From Labia minor (taxonomy: Eukaryota; Arthropoda; Insecta; Dermaptera; Spongiphoridae): a DNA stretch of 64,000 bases. Under the pieces are notes generated by a model. The model did not search any database, had not been told where the DNA came from, and saw only the letters and a list, made by a program, of their open reading frames with translations. The number at the start of each line of letters is the position of its first letter. Positions within the stretch are counted from its first letter, which is position 1. Position numbers and translations under genes: made by a program. Positions 38,265 through 49,471 of the stretch are shown here, piece by piece. The stretch is taken from assembly GCA_963082975.1 (NCBI GenBank), contig OY720344.1, positions 89,714,107 through 89,778,106 on the forward strand, in the 5' to 3' direction.

Positions 38265-39029
38265 AAAAATATCATCTTTATCAATGATTAATATTTAATT
38301 AATAGTTAATTTAAAATAATATTTATTAATATTATGTCATAAAATGAAAATATTTTTTATGACAATCTTAGATATCATAATTTTATTAAAAATACTAAAA
38401 CATTTAATAATTTATTATATTTTAATTCTTAATAAACATTGGGTGTGCTTCCTTTACATTACATATAAATTTGTTCAAAATTTGTTTTGTATATTTCTTG
38501 CCTCAATTAAATATTTTGATTTCCATTAAAATTTTTACATATATTATGTAAGATTGAAAACAAAAAATTAATATGACCAGGACCCAAAAAAATCATTTGA
38601 CTCATTTCAACTTTAATAATATTTGGTACCTATACTTGTTTTCTAAATACTAAATTATACTATAATTATAATAAATTTGTTTGTGTATTTCAAGATGAAG
38701 AATTTTAAAACTAAGTCATCATAACCATTTATAAAATATTTTTTTAAAATTTTATTTTTTATTTTTATATTTTATATTAAACATTCGTCCAGAAATGATC
38801 TGAAATTTTATTAATCGAAACAAATTTATTCATGTAGAAAAATCAATTCTTAATGAGATAAAGAATAATTGTTAATATTAAATTTATTAAATAATCAAAA
38901 TATAAATAAAATTAATTAAATTATTATTTATATAATATATTTTTTTATTTTTATTGATTTTTGGAAAATATGCCATTTTAGTTTGCCTACGTATTTATTA
39001 GGAGTAATTATTTAATCAAAATTCAGTTG
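38265..39029. other. AT-rich DNA, nothing supported
   Basis: AT-rich sequence; the frame at 38344-38529 is hydrophobic with no motif and is treated as chance. Confidence 0.45.
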
Positions 39030-39083
39030 AACTTGGTGAGATTTGATCCATGACCATAACTACTATGCTACCAATCTGGTCCA
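39030..39083 (-). repeat. tRNA-like SINE head (shares box B tract with 51.9 kb)
   Basis: On the minus strand a box-A-like ACCAGATTGGTAGCATAG is followed by box-B-like GGATCAAATCTCACC and AAGTTC. The tract CAAATCTCACCAAGTTC matches CAAATCTCACCAGGTTC at 51950-51966 with one change. The cloverleaf is poor, so this is a repeat head rather than a working tRNA. Confidence 0.45.
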
Positions 39084-40169
39084 AAATAAATAAATTTGTC
39101 TAAATTTACAAATTTCATTTATAATTAAAATTTAATATAAAACCTAAAAAGATACAAATAAATAAATTAAATATTTATTTAATAAATTTAATACTTATGT
39201 AATTTCATTTTTTTATAACTACAAGCAAGTAAAATAACTATTTGTTTTTTATTTCATTTAATTTTTCCATGATATTTATAATATGATTTTACTAAATTAT
39301 TATTTTGTTTTTGTAAATGGATTTTTAATAAAATGAAACAAATTCTTCAATGAGTGTAAATAATAAATAGGGATTTTATTAATTTGGTGGCTTTCACAAA
39401 TTATATTTGAAATTAAACTTTTTCCTAAATAGATATATAAAAACGTTATGATCTATGATCGAATCATTGATTTAAATACTATTTTGTCTTTGATAATATA
39501 TAAATGGTATACTAATGAATATGTAGATGAGTAGGCGTTCTTTAATTTATGATGATTAATCCTTCTCAATCTCTCATTTAATATATACACTCTTTACGAA
39601 ATCCTTTTCATAAAATACCAAATGCAACTCATCCATACAAAATTGAAATCTTTCACTGATAATGAAGACAAGGAAGTAAATTATATATTGTTATATCAAT
39701 AATATGAAAATTAATGTTTGGTATTTAAAACATTGCAATAGCATAATAACGTTATTGAATAAGAAATTCGAGACGATAATTCCAAAGGAATTAATTATCG
39801 TAATTAACAAAGTTATATAAAAATTGAATTTATAAATTTAAATTTTAATTAAAGAAAGAAAGTTATTTGAATACGTGGAATGAATTATCAATTTTTATCT
39901 AATATTATTAGGTAAATAATAATTTTGAAAGAAATATTTATTTTTTAAAATTAGCCAATCCCCATATTTTAGTTTATTCTAATATAATCTTAAAATGAAT
40001 AAATTTATTCAATATATGTGATATATATATATATATAAATTTAAAATTGCCTTTAATTTAAGAAAAAGTAAAATAGGAGAGCATTAGTCGTATACCTATA
40101 ATCATTTTTATTATTATCGAGTCAAATGATCCCGAACCTCTAATAGATTTTCAATTGCTTTTTTCCGAG
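39084..40169. other. AT-rich DNA, nothing supported
   Basis: AT-rich sequence with a short TA run at 40020-40037; nothing recognised. Confidence 0.5.
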
Positions 40170-40380
40170 AGGATTTTTCTTTTTACTGTATCGTAAAAAG
40201 AATGGAGCTCATTAAAACACCGCAATCAGCATTCAAGCAAATAGAATAGGATGCTACTTACCCGAACAGAGAGGCAAAAGTAAAAGTGGAGAGAAAAATG
40301 CCTCTAGGCGGGTGGGAATGTCGATTTCCAATCGGAACAGATTAAAAATAAAAATACGAAAGAGTAAGAATTATGTAGGT
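40170..40380. other. GC-balanced islet, function unknown
   Basis: Non-repetitive balanced stretch including TGCCTCTAGGCGGGTGGG. No terminal repeats or coding frame. Confidence 0.3.
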
Positions 40381-40975
40381 GGAAAAACGATAAAGTCACT
40401 TCATTTGTTTTGCACTTTTATGAACGAGAATTATTTCCAATGTACAAAGTGATTTATGAGAATGGTGGATTCCAATCACAGGTGATAAGTAAAGTGGCTC
40501 CGAGTATCAAAACAACGGATCATTTCATACACATTAATGATCTTTATATAAAGCATGTAGCTTGGTATATTGGATTTAATTTTGTTTTTTAATTAATATA
40601 GATTATATTTTATGTTTATGCAAAAATTGACATTTATTGCTTGAATTCGAATGTGTTTGGAGGTGTAAAAGTTATAATTTACAATATATGTTTACGTATT
40701 TTCTCACAACCATTTATAGATGTTCAAAATAACATTTCATCATTGATTTTTACGTCAAGAAAAATTATTTTTCAATTTAAAAAAATATAAATTACTATAA
40801 TCGAAAATATATAAGATATAAAAATAATAAATAAAATAAAGATGAAATTATAGGGATTCATTGTTATTTTATACAAATATATCTATTTACTAAATGAGTA
40901 AGCGTTTATTATTTTATTTTTAAACTATAATTAAATTAAAATATAAAATTTTATTAGAGTAATGTGTAATTATAA

Positions 40976-42342
40976 CATTCACAAGGAGATGGAAAGAATT
41001 GTATAATCGCTTTTTAAATGAGTTATAGTTCATTCGATAGAGTAGATTGAGGAATGAAAAAGTGTAAAGGGATTTGAGTGAATATGCCTTGGGAGAACTT
41101 CTAGTTTTCGAGATAAAAAGGATTAAAGATTGGATATCAATTAGATGGTTATGAATGTCGAAATGTGCAGCCATTAAGAAATTTTCATTGACTAATTCAC
41201 TAATTATTCACATATTCACTAATTTTTGTTTTTTTCTGTTCGGTTTGGATATAGGAAAATTATTTAATTAATTAATTTTTTAATTTTTCTATATACAATC
41301 CGAACTGAAAAAACCGAAAATTAGTCGCGCCCTCTGCTGGTCAAACTGATAAGACATGGTAGCTAAATGGGATATCAATGGATTGATATCCAATCTTTAA
41401 TCCTTTCTATCTCGAAAACTAGAAGTTCTCCCAAGAAATGCCTAAGGAAAAAGTTTCTTAGAATTAATCAAAGAATCAACTGGCGAAGTTTCATGAAATT
41501 CTGCGAGGTGTAGGGGGGATCGTATAGATACCTTTTTACCGACCGACGATAGTAAGGGAGGTATTGTTTTCACACCAAATTTCACATGTGGAGATTTTTA
41601 CATATCTCCACGAATCATGCATTTTCTAAACAGAAAAAAGTATTTTTAGCATGATGTCTGTCCGTCCGTCTGTCCGTCTGTCCGTCCGTCTGTCCGTCCG
41701 TATAGATGTGTACAGCCTGAACGGCTCAACCGATTTTGATGAAATTTGGTATATTTACTTAATGCATCAGTGGGATGAATTGATCAACTTTTGGTGCAAT
41801 TCCGGAAACCGGAAGTGGTAGTATTAGCGATCGACGATAGAAAGGAAAGGGTTATTTTCACACCAAAGGAGATTTTTTTATATATCACCACGAATCATGC
41901 ACTTTGTATTGGTTTTATCCTCGAGAAAAATCATATTTATTAGTTTTTTCTTGATTTAAAATTATATGACGTCATCCAGCCATTCATGACGTCACAGCCT
42001 GGTCTTGCATATATATTATAAATAAAATAAAATTAAAAATGTTTATATTTATTATTTATGTATCCATATCTGTTTTTTATTACATTAATAGATATATTAA
42101 AATTATTTGAAATTGTTTCTGTAGCTGGAAATTAATTTATTTCAAACCGTCGGTCGGTTCGGACCTGGCCACAGGTCAACTTTTTTTATAAATTTATTAA
42201 TTTTTATTATTTGAAAGGCAAATTAAACTAAAAATTATTTTTTTCTTATTTTTTCATTCCCCAACCTTCTCTATCGAATGAACATTGACTCATTTAAAAA
42301 GCAATTTTACACACACACACACAATTCTTGCCATCTCCTTGT
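40976..42342. repeat. Large interrupted palindrome with copy B1 inside one arm
   Basis: Outer arms: 40981-41060 begins ACAAGGAGATGG and holds GCTTTTTAAATGAGTTATAG, then CATTCGATAGAG. It is matched in reverse by 42251-42342, which holds CTCTATCGAATGAAC and ends CCATCTCCTTGT. Inner arms: 41089-41149 (TTGGGAGAACTTCTAGTTTT, then CGAGATAAAAAGGATTAAAG) matches 41372-41436 in reverse. A third inverted pair lies at the centre (41232-41256 and 41287-41312, containing CTGTTCGG and CCGAACTG). The left arm is continuous, while the right arm is split by DNA including B1. A (CA)n run (42309-42323) sits only in the right outer arm. It may be an old foldback element or a palindromic duplication. Confidence 0.75.
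41538..42182 (+). mobile_element. Family B copy B1 (Helentron-like), inside the palindrome
   Basis: Full-length plus-strand copy: 5' ACCGACCGACGATAGTAAGG, microsatellite of GTCC/GTCT units at 41657-41700, module GAACGGCTCAACCGATTTTG then ATGAAATTTGGTATAT (41719-41754). The 3' partner is CGTCGGTCGGT, followed by the hairpin GACCTG-GCCA-CAGGTC and CAACTT. At 645 bp it is slightly longer than the other copies (629 bp), partly because of its microsatellite. Confidence 0.9.
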
Positions 42343-43075
42343 CAGTGATGTTTCAATTTGATTTGTAAATTGATAATAAGAAGCTCTGATTATGGTATAT
42401 CAACCAAAATGCATATCAAGCAAAAGTAACATTCAATTTTAAACTTTATCGAATGTTTTAATTAAAAATTTTATATTTTTTGAGTTTATATACTATATAT
42501 AAATAATAAGTCCTTATGATTACTATATAGCTTTATTTGAAAATTATTATTTTTTTTTTAAATATATATATTCTTAATTTATAATTAATTTTAAAGAAAA
42601 TATGTTATAAAAACTTTTACTTTAAATCTACAAGGATATCCAAAAAATTATGCGTTTTAAAGACTTTCTGTATTTGGTTAAGTTTAAATGCAATTTCCGG
42701 GAGTTGTTTTAATGACGCAATAGCAGGGATTTACATTTATAATTCAACCTTTAATAAAGTAAATGTTTGAAATATATTTATGTACCGATAATAATTATAT
42801 TTTGATTCATCTATGAAGAAAACTATTATTAAACAAATTTTTTTTTCTTTAAATAAATAAAATTTTTAAATTATACTATTAGTTTTTTTATAAAAATATA
42901 ATATAAATAAAATAAAAAATAAATTTAATATATAAATGTGTGTCCTTAAAATGTATAATATATATTTATATACTTAACACAAAGTATAATTAAATATAGT
43001 ATTAATTTTTTTTTCTTTTATTTTAATTTTTAAAATAAGAATAGAAGATTCACTTTCTCTATCTATTTAGATTAT
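42343..43075. other. AT-rich DNA, nothing supported
   Basis: AT-rich sequence without recognised structure. Confidence 0.5.
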
Positions 43076-43507
43076 ATGAAAATAGAAATTTATAATTTAT
43101 ACTACTCTTTCTTATTGTCCATATATGCTTATTCGTGTGGTTTGCCACAAAAGAAATGCGCTCTCAATATACGATATTATTTTTATTTTTTATTTCTTAT
43201 TTCTTTTCTCCCAAATATGGATATCCAGCTAATTTTTATTATCATCAAAAATCTCTTCTTTTTATGTATTACAAATTTCGTTAAACGCAAATATAACCAG
43301 TTGAATAGAAATATGTTTTTTGTATTTTTCCATTCAATAAATAAAATCACGTACCTAATAATAATACGTTTTTTTCTTAAAATGGTTAAAAAGAATAAAT
43401 TTATATATTTAAAAAAAAAAATTACTTTGAAAATTCGAAGAAATTATAATTACTATTTAAATTACTTTTTATTAAATTTTACTATATATATAAAGAACGA
43501 TAATTAA
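43076..43507 (+). other. 143-codon AT-rich open frame, function unknown
   Basis: A frame starting with ATG that encodes a hydrophobic, lysine- and tyrosine-rich peptide with several possible membrane stretches (for example FYFLFLISFLPNMD). There is no known domain. At this AT content a frame of this length is less common than expected by chance, which is the only reason to list it. It could be a decayed insertion of organelle or transposon origin, or pure chance. Confidence 0.15.
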
Positions 43508-43867
43508 AAATATATATTAAATATATCATATATAACTATGGAAAGATATTTTTCTTCGAGTTATTTTATTCGAAAAGAACGCAATTACATATTTAATTTA
43601 TTCAGGATAAATATTTTCAATAAATTTATATCAAAATTTAAAAAAAAATAAAAATACAATTCAAATTATGGTCTTCTTTAATAATATACATAAAATTTAT
43701 TTTAAATCGCCTTCTTTTTATCTATTTATTATATTTTGTAAGAATTAATAGCTATAATGAAAAAATAAAAATATTTATAAAAATTAATAAAATAAAATGT
43801 ATATATACATTTTTACAAAATTCTAAATTATTTCTAAAATATACATATTTATATACTATTGAACATT

Positions 43868-43950
43868 AAATGAAAACACTTGGCCGCAGCAACCACAATT
43901 TTCCAACCAATCTTCCTTTTCCAAGCCTCATCTCATTTTTCTGGATCATA
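43868..43950 (-). pseudogene. Very short RTE-like 3' end relic
   Basis: The tract CTTGGCCGCAGCAACCACA matches CTTGGTCGCAGCAACCACA at the 3' end of the remnant at 6.5-7.0 kb with one change. Weaker similarity (TCTTCC, CTCATCT) extends about 50 bp further. It is a tiny relic of the same family. Confidence 0.4.
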
Positions 43951-44860
43951 AATTTAATTTTAATTTATTCATTTTTTTCAAATAGGATCATTCATTTAAC
44001 AAATTTAATTATATTAATATTTATTTTATTATTTTTGTGAGTTTTTTCAAGTTTCAATAAGAACACTAATAAAATATATACTTACTTACTAATTATAACT
44101 ATAAATATCAAATACTTTATTCAATACTTATTTTTCCTTTCTATTTCATCTATTTCTCTCTCATTAAAAGCTAATAAAATGAATCTAATTAAAATAAGAT
44201 TATAGTTATAGAAGATTAAAGTGACTTTTAAATGAAAAAAAAAATATAGTATATATATATCAGTCTCTTTGTATACATATAGATTTGATGTTTTTTTTCT
44301 TTTAGAGGAAATAATTAATTTTTTTCTTATTTCAACGAACTAACATCAGTCTCCGTTCGAATGTGTTTATAAATAAACCTGAATCATTCAAAGAAAAGTG
44401 AAAGTGGACACCATCCAAGTGAAAAGGAATGAAATTAATTAATTGGGATTTAAACAAAGATGGTATATTTATAAATATTGATAGAACAGACAATCCAAGA
44501 TCTTTCTCCCTGTTTTTTTTACAATCTTGAAGAAGAATTTTGAAAAATGAATGAAGCAAGAAAACAATTATTTTTATTCTGAGATAATGTCCTTGATCAA
44601 CATATATACGTATATTTAATGTAATATACTACTAATAACGAATGATTACAATGATAAATTAATTATTTGGGTTTGACACTATTCGTATATATTATCATTT
44701 ATTATATTTAAATATTTAAATGGAACCTACAAGGTGAACAGATGCAAATAGTCAATTACATAGTTTACAAACTATTTAAATTATCAATTAATCATTCATT
44801 TTAATACTTACTTGTTCTTTATGATTTATGAGGTTAGTCTATTTCTTTAAAAAAAGATTA
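43951..44860. other. AT-rich DNA, nothing supported
   Basis: AT-rich DNA. The minus-strand frame 44332-44559 shows no motif. Confidence 0.45.
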
Positions 44861-45285
44861 CAGGTATACCTAGTTTAACGTCATCTCCTTATGTAGTTTT
44901 ATGTCGTAGTTTAAATTCCAAAAAAAAATCTAAATTCAAATTTTTTAAAACTGTTTTATTATAATAACTTCATATTATGCGTTTTCGAGTTCTTTTCGAA
45001 TAAATCAATAACTTTTTTAAATTCAAAAAAATAATTATCATATGAAAAGAATTATACTTAGTTTTATTTATTTTTTTATAAAATTAAGTTTTTTATTTTT
45101 ATTTTTAGGTCTTGTTCTTTATTTAGTTTTAAAATATGATTTTTCAATGAAATATATGTAGCAATATAACATTGTTTAATAATAACTTTTCCTTGTTAAA
45201 TAAAAATTTTGTTATAACATTATTTTAATACGTCATATCGTCGTCGTAAGTGATCGAACGCACGACAATATATAAGGTTTTCCTG
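44861..45285. mobile_element. pogo-like MITE with TA duplication
   Basis: The left end CAGGTATACCTAG and the right end, reverse-complemented CAGGAAAACCTTA, form a short imperfect inverted repeat. TA dinucleotides flank both sides (44859-44860 and 45286-45287). The CAGGTATACCT type of end is known from pogo/Tigger elements of the Tc1/mariner group. The 425-bp interior is non-coding. The right end keeps a balanced tract (TCGTCGTAAGTGATCGAACG). The call rests on ends and TA only. Confidence 0.55.
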
Positions 45286-45627
45286 TATTGGGTTAACAGT
45301 TTTTGATAAAATTTTTTTTTTACAAAGTTATCTAAATAAAAATTATCAACTAGCAAATTACAGTTACACAATATTTTCATTATTAACTTATAAATTTGAA
45401 AAACTTATAAACTAAAATCATAGATAAAAACAATGGATTAATGAAATATTTTTTTTTACAGGTTGGTATCCATTTATTGGTGAAATTTGTAATAATTTGC
45501 GATTATCACGTAAGTAGAAATAATTGTTAACATATTTATTTTTCAACGATTTTATAATTAAGTTCTTTACGAAAGGATATTAAATTTAAAAAAAATTATA
45601 AAGCAATTGCTTTATGGAGTATATATA

Positions 45628-46150
45628 CAGAGTTATTCTAAATGATGGACCCATTTTTAAAAATTCGTATTTATTAAAGTACAAAGGCTACATGAATAAA
45701 TTTTATACCAATGAAAAGAGGAAGTTTTAAAGTTTTTTTTAATGTATTACAAGTGTTCAATCTGGTCACCAGCTGCTGCACGCCAAACATCTTCGCGGTA
45801 GCCAAACTCACGATCCACACAAGTGTAACTGCTGTTACTTAGTGCATGGCAACAGTGATACGGTTTCGCAGATCGTTCAAAATTGTTACCCCATAGGCGA
45901 ACATTGTGTCTGTTGACTTTTCCATTGAGGTGCAAAGTTGCTTCATCACTAACAATGATACGTTGTACAAATGTGACATCCTCCATCAGTTCTAGCACAT
46001 TACTGCAAAATTCGAGACGATTCTCTTTGTCATTAGGGTTGAGAGCGAATTGTAAACGGTAGGGCTTGTATTTCAAACACATCAGAACTTTCCATAGAGT
46101 TGGTTGGGGTAATCCAAGTTCCAATCGGTCCATCATTTAGAATAACCCTG
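45628..46150 (-). mobile_element. mariner-like element, internally deleted, TA duplication
   Basis: The left end CAGAGTTATTCTAAATGATG and the right end, reverse-complemented CAGGGTTATTCTAAATGATG, form an inverted repeat differing at one base and continuing GGACC. TA flanks both ends (45626-45627 and 46151-46152). At 523 bp it keeps a single in-frame transposase remnant on the minus strand (45747-46136). The nearly identical ends suggest it could still be moved by a full-length relative. Confidence 0.9.
45747..46136 (-). pseudogene. mariner-like transposase with in-frame internal deletion
   Basis: An open frame of 129 codons. The first part reads PTLWKVLMCLKYKPYRLQF, ALNPNDKENRLEFCSNV, then VQRIIVSDEATLHLNGKVNR, where SDEAT carries the first catalytic aspartate of the DDE/D domain. 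The frame then jumps from LWGNNFERSAKPY, after a short stretch, to a C-terminal end, REFGYREDVWRAAAGDQIEHL. The part with the second and third catalytic acids is missing. No stop interrupts the frame. The apparent start lies inside the terminal inverted repeat, and the natural N-terminal DNA-binding domain is absent. It cannot catalyse transposition. Confidence 0.85.
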
Positions 46151-46152
46151 TA

Positions 46153-47070
46153 TATATATAAAGACTCTTAAGAATTCCAAAAATATTATTACATATAATA
46201 AAAATTTTTTATTTATCTTTCATTTAATAATTATAGAAATTTTGTATTCATCAAATTATCAAGAAGTTTTTATTAGTATATGAATATCATATATATAATT
46301 CATTTTTAATCATTTTTAGTTTAACTGACAGTTTGATTATCATAAATCTGATATAAATTCGCAGATCATTCATTATAATAAAAAAAAAAATCGCTCCAAT
46401 TTTCCTTTTAACAATTTTTTTTCGCGAATCATTTTCTGAAGGTCGTTTGATTTGATGTTTGTCCACCAAATATCGAAGGCAATTATAGCAAAAGCTTGAA
46501 ATTGCTGTTGTGCTGGCCTCGATTTCAGAAACCAGATCATTAAACGTCGTCCAAATGATAGTCGATTGATGTAATCAGTATTTACTATTACAATCAACAA
46601 TACGAAGGTGTATATTTATAATTATGAATAATTAAATAGAAGATTGAATGACACTCTGCCCTAAAATGGTAAAAGAAATAATAAAATCACAGTAACAAGT
46701 TGACATGTATTTGATTAGTTCAGTTTTATTATAAACAAAACAAAAGAGAAAAAAACATGCAAATTAATATATATATATATATATATATATAATTATTAAG
46801 AGAATTTTTATTAAAAGACCACATTATTTGTATAAAATTATTTATTAAATTAAAATAATTGTACAACGTTTCAACTGCTTATTCTGCAGTCGTTTTCAAG
46901 TAACCGTACGCTTGCTCCGATTCATATTCATATTCATTCATATATATATATGTTGAAATATGCACTGAATGAATTTATTTTAATTATAAATACTTGGACA
47001 TATTATGTATAATGTAGAAAAGTATTGATTTATAAGATAATAAAATACTTATATACAATTGCACAATTTT
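46153..47070. other. AT-rich DNA with a (TA)n run and one small hairpin
   Basis: AT-rich sequence with a TA run at 46767-46791. A balanced tract at 46861-46910 holds CAACTGCTTATTCTGCAGTCG, which can form a short ACTGC/GCAGT stem. The minus-strand frames at 46287-46600 show no domain. Confidence 0.45.
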
Positions 47071-47618
47071 ACTATCTTAACAGAGATAGTATTGCGATCA
47101 CGAAAATTTTCGATGTTGAGATTTTCATGTTTTTATACGTTTTGAAGGTCCCTGAGTCATTTTCACTAAGGTTGAGAAAAATGTCTGTGTGTATGTGTGT
47201 GTGTGTGTATGTAGATAAGATTACGCAAAAACGGTTTGAGCTAGAATAATGAAATTTCGTACACGGGCATTATTAAAAATGAGAAAAGTAGCACTTTCCA
47301 TGTTTTCATTTATTTTCCTATAAACTAACTGAATGTAAAAATAAAGATATATGTTTGATAGTTTTTCACATGATTAAAAATTGTATAACACTGCTATATA
47401 TAGAATTCCAGCTTGATTGAATCGCTGAAAGTACCGGAATTAATTTTTTAACACTGCAAATCACGCGCCAACACGTGACGAGGTGGTATCAACAAAGAGC
47501 CAAACACGCGGTTTAATAAATATTATTTATTAATTTTAATTTATAATTTAATTTAAATTTAATATATATGTTAATTATTCTAATTCAAATTTGCGAGATA
47601 GTCGAGTGGAGACACTCT
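47071..47618 (+). mobile_element. Family A copy A7 (Helentron-like)
   Basis: Plus-strand copy with 5' end ACTATCTTAACAGAGATAGT, in which the inverted-repeat tail is mutated but the stem is kept. The microsatellite is short and interrupted (about 47185-47212). A small deletion follows the module. The 3' end reads GCGAGATAGTCGAGTGGAGACACTCT. It belongs to the more diverged group. Confidence 0.85.
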
Positions 47619-47903
47619 ATATTTTTAACGTCAATTTTGTAAGAATCAAATAAATCATTTTCGAGCTATAGCCATTTATCTCTTTACTTATTGAATGATT
47701 CTCGAATAATTGAAAATTTCAAAAAAATATTATTCCATTTATTGAAAATAATTTAAAATAATAATTAAAGAATATAGGTATTTGTTAATTATATTATACA
47801 GTATATGGTTAAGTTCATGAAAATATTCGGTCGTTTTAGGGAGGTGAAGTGGCGTTAGATCAATAATTATACTCATAATCTTATTCTCTTCAAACAGTTA
47901 CCT
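47619..47903. other. AT-rich DNA, nothing supported
   Basis: Short AT-rich gap between A7 and the hAT-like fragment. Nothing recognised. Confidence 0.5.
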
Positions 47904-48000
47904 CAGTGATTCTCAATCACTGTGCCGCGAGATTATGAGGCTCTTAAACATTTCCGACTTTTTTTCTAAATTTTTCAATTTGGTTCTAAAAAAAAGAGAT
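47904..48000 (+). mobile_element. hAT-like MITE, 5' fragment
   Basis: Begins CAGTGATTCTCAATC and shares CTTAAACATTTCCGACTTTT and TGGTTCTAAAAAA with the complete element at 48257-48486. No right end is found, so this is a truncated relative. Confidence 0.65.
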
Positions 48001-48039
48001 ATTTATAAGGTACTAGAATGTCTTTAATGATAAATTTAA

Positions 48040-48240
48040 TAATTTAATTAAATTTTATTTAAAATTAGAACTTTTAGAATCATTTATATAATTTATATAT
48101 TTAATATTATTAGAAATTAAAATAAAATATTATATTATATATTAACAATATTATTTTTGGGAATTTCCTAAATTTTTATTATTAAACTTGTATGGATAGG
48201 CAACCATAATAATTCCAGCTATAATTGAAAACAAACAACC
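48040..48240 (+). repeat. Possible family C middle fragment
   Basis: Shares AACTTTTAGAAT and a following AT-rich tract with the middle of C1-C3. The similarity is weak and partly compositional. A head-like tract on the opposite strand (48697-48733, with GTGCCGAAAGGTGC) may mark another damaged copy. Confidence 0.25.
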
Positions 48241-48256
48241 GTTTTATCATTTAGAA

Positions 48257-48486
48257 CAGTGATTCTCAACCAATGTGCCTCGAGATTTTCAAAATGTGCC
48301 GCCAAATTTTACAAATTTAAAGAGGCCCTTAAACATTTCCGACTTTTTTTCAATTTTTTTCAATATGGTTCTAAAAAAGAAGATAAAATGTTTTTGGGAT
48401 CAGGCTCTTAAATATTTTCTTTGTGTGCCGCCAAATTTTTAAACCGTTAAAAGTGTGCCGCGGTAAAAAAAGGTTGAGAATCACTG
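48257..48486 (+). mobile_element. hAT-like MITE with perfect 8-bp target duplication
   Basis: Ends CAGTGATTCTCAACC and GGTTGAGAATCACTG are perfect inverted repeats of 15 bp. The flanks are ATTTAGAA at 48249-48256 and ATTTAGAA at 48487-48494. The 230-bp interior has repeated GTGTGCCGC tracts near both ends, a pattern common in hAT-derived MITEs. No coding capacity. Confidence 0.9.
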
Positions 48487-48494
48487 ATTTAGAA

Positions 48495-49049
48495 TATTGA
48501 AATAATCTATTTAAATATAAAAATGCATATTAAAAAAATTAATGGTTAATTTGATTTGATTTTTAGAAAAAATTCAATTACTTATTTATATAATATATAG
48601 TATTCAATAAATTTCTAATGAATTAAATTTAATTTTTAATAGATTAATAATAAATACAACAATATTTTTGTTATATTAATTAAATGTATCAATTAGCAAG
48701 CCAGATTTGATGCGCGTGCCGAAAGGTGCTTACCACGGTTCTAGTTAATGTATAAATATAAGTAATTTATAAAAGAAGAATAATAAAATGAAGAATATTT
48801 AAAATAATTAGACCAGTCAATTTATTAATATTTTTATATATAATTATTTGACTTGCTTTCTGCTTAAGAAAATAATTTTATTATTATTTTTATGAATATC
48901 TTACTGTAAATTCCTACTTGCATTTTCTGCAATTTTCCTTTGTAATTTGTAATTGAACTCTTGACTATTATTAACTATCTACTTATCTTGTATATAGAAG
49001 AATATCTCTAAATCTGTAGTTGTATGAAGAACGTGGAATGTTTCGATTG
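48495..49049. other. AT-rich DNA, nothing supported
   Basis: AT-rich sequence, apart from the possible repeat-head tract noted near 48697-48733. Confidence 0.45.
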
Positions 49050-49440
49050 AATGAATATTAATAAGACAAAAGTCAAGGAGAGCGACTAATCAAAGGAAAT
49101 AGCGTATTTGTTGAAGAGACGTTATAGAAATCAACTAATCAGTAGTGGTGAATGATGGAGCGACCCCTGGACAACTGCAAGGCCAAGACGAGGACAGTTC
49201 GCTGATCATTCCAAGCCAAATCGAAATGGTACCACCGAGGAGAGGAATCCGGGTCATGCGACCACGGGCTATTTCGAAAGGCTTACTAACTAACTAAATA
49301 AATAAATGCCAAGCCCTGGCACGACAAAGGCCTTCCCCTGCAGGCAGTCATCGTTCCAAATACCAACATTAAAGGAATTGCATTGAGGAGTGCAGAAGCC
49401 ACCAACTCACCCACACCTCCTTGATTTTCTTTTCTAAGTC
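49050..49440. other. GC-balanced islet, function unknown
   Basis: Non-repetitive stretch of clearly higher GC content (for example GACAACTGCAAGGCCAAGAC and CTTCCCCTGCAGGCAGTC). No domain-bearing frame, inverted ends or copies elsewhere in the window. A good candidate for host regulatory sequence or an untranslated exon. Confidence 0.35.
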
Positions 49441-49471
49441 TTGAAAAGAAATTGTTTCAATTTTTCTTTTT

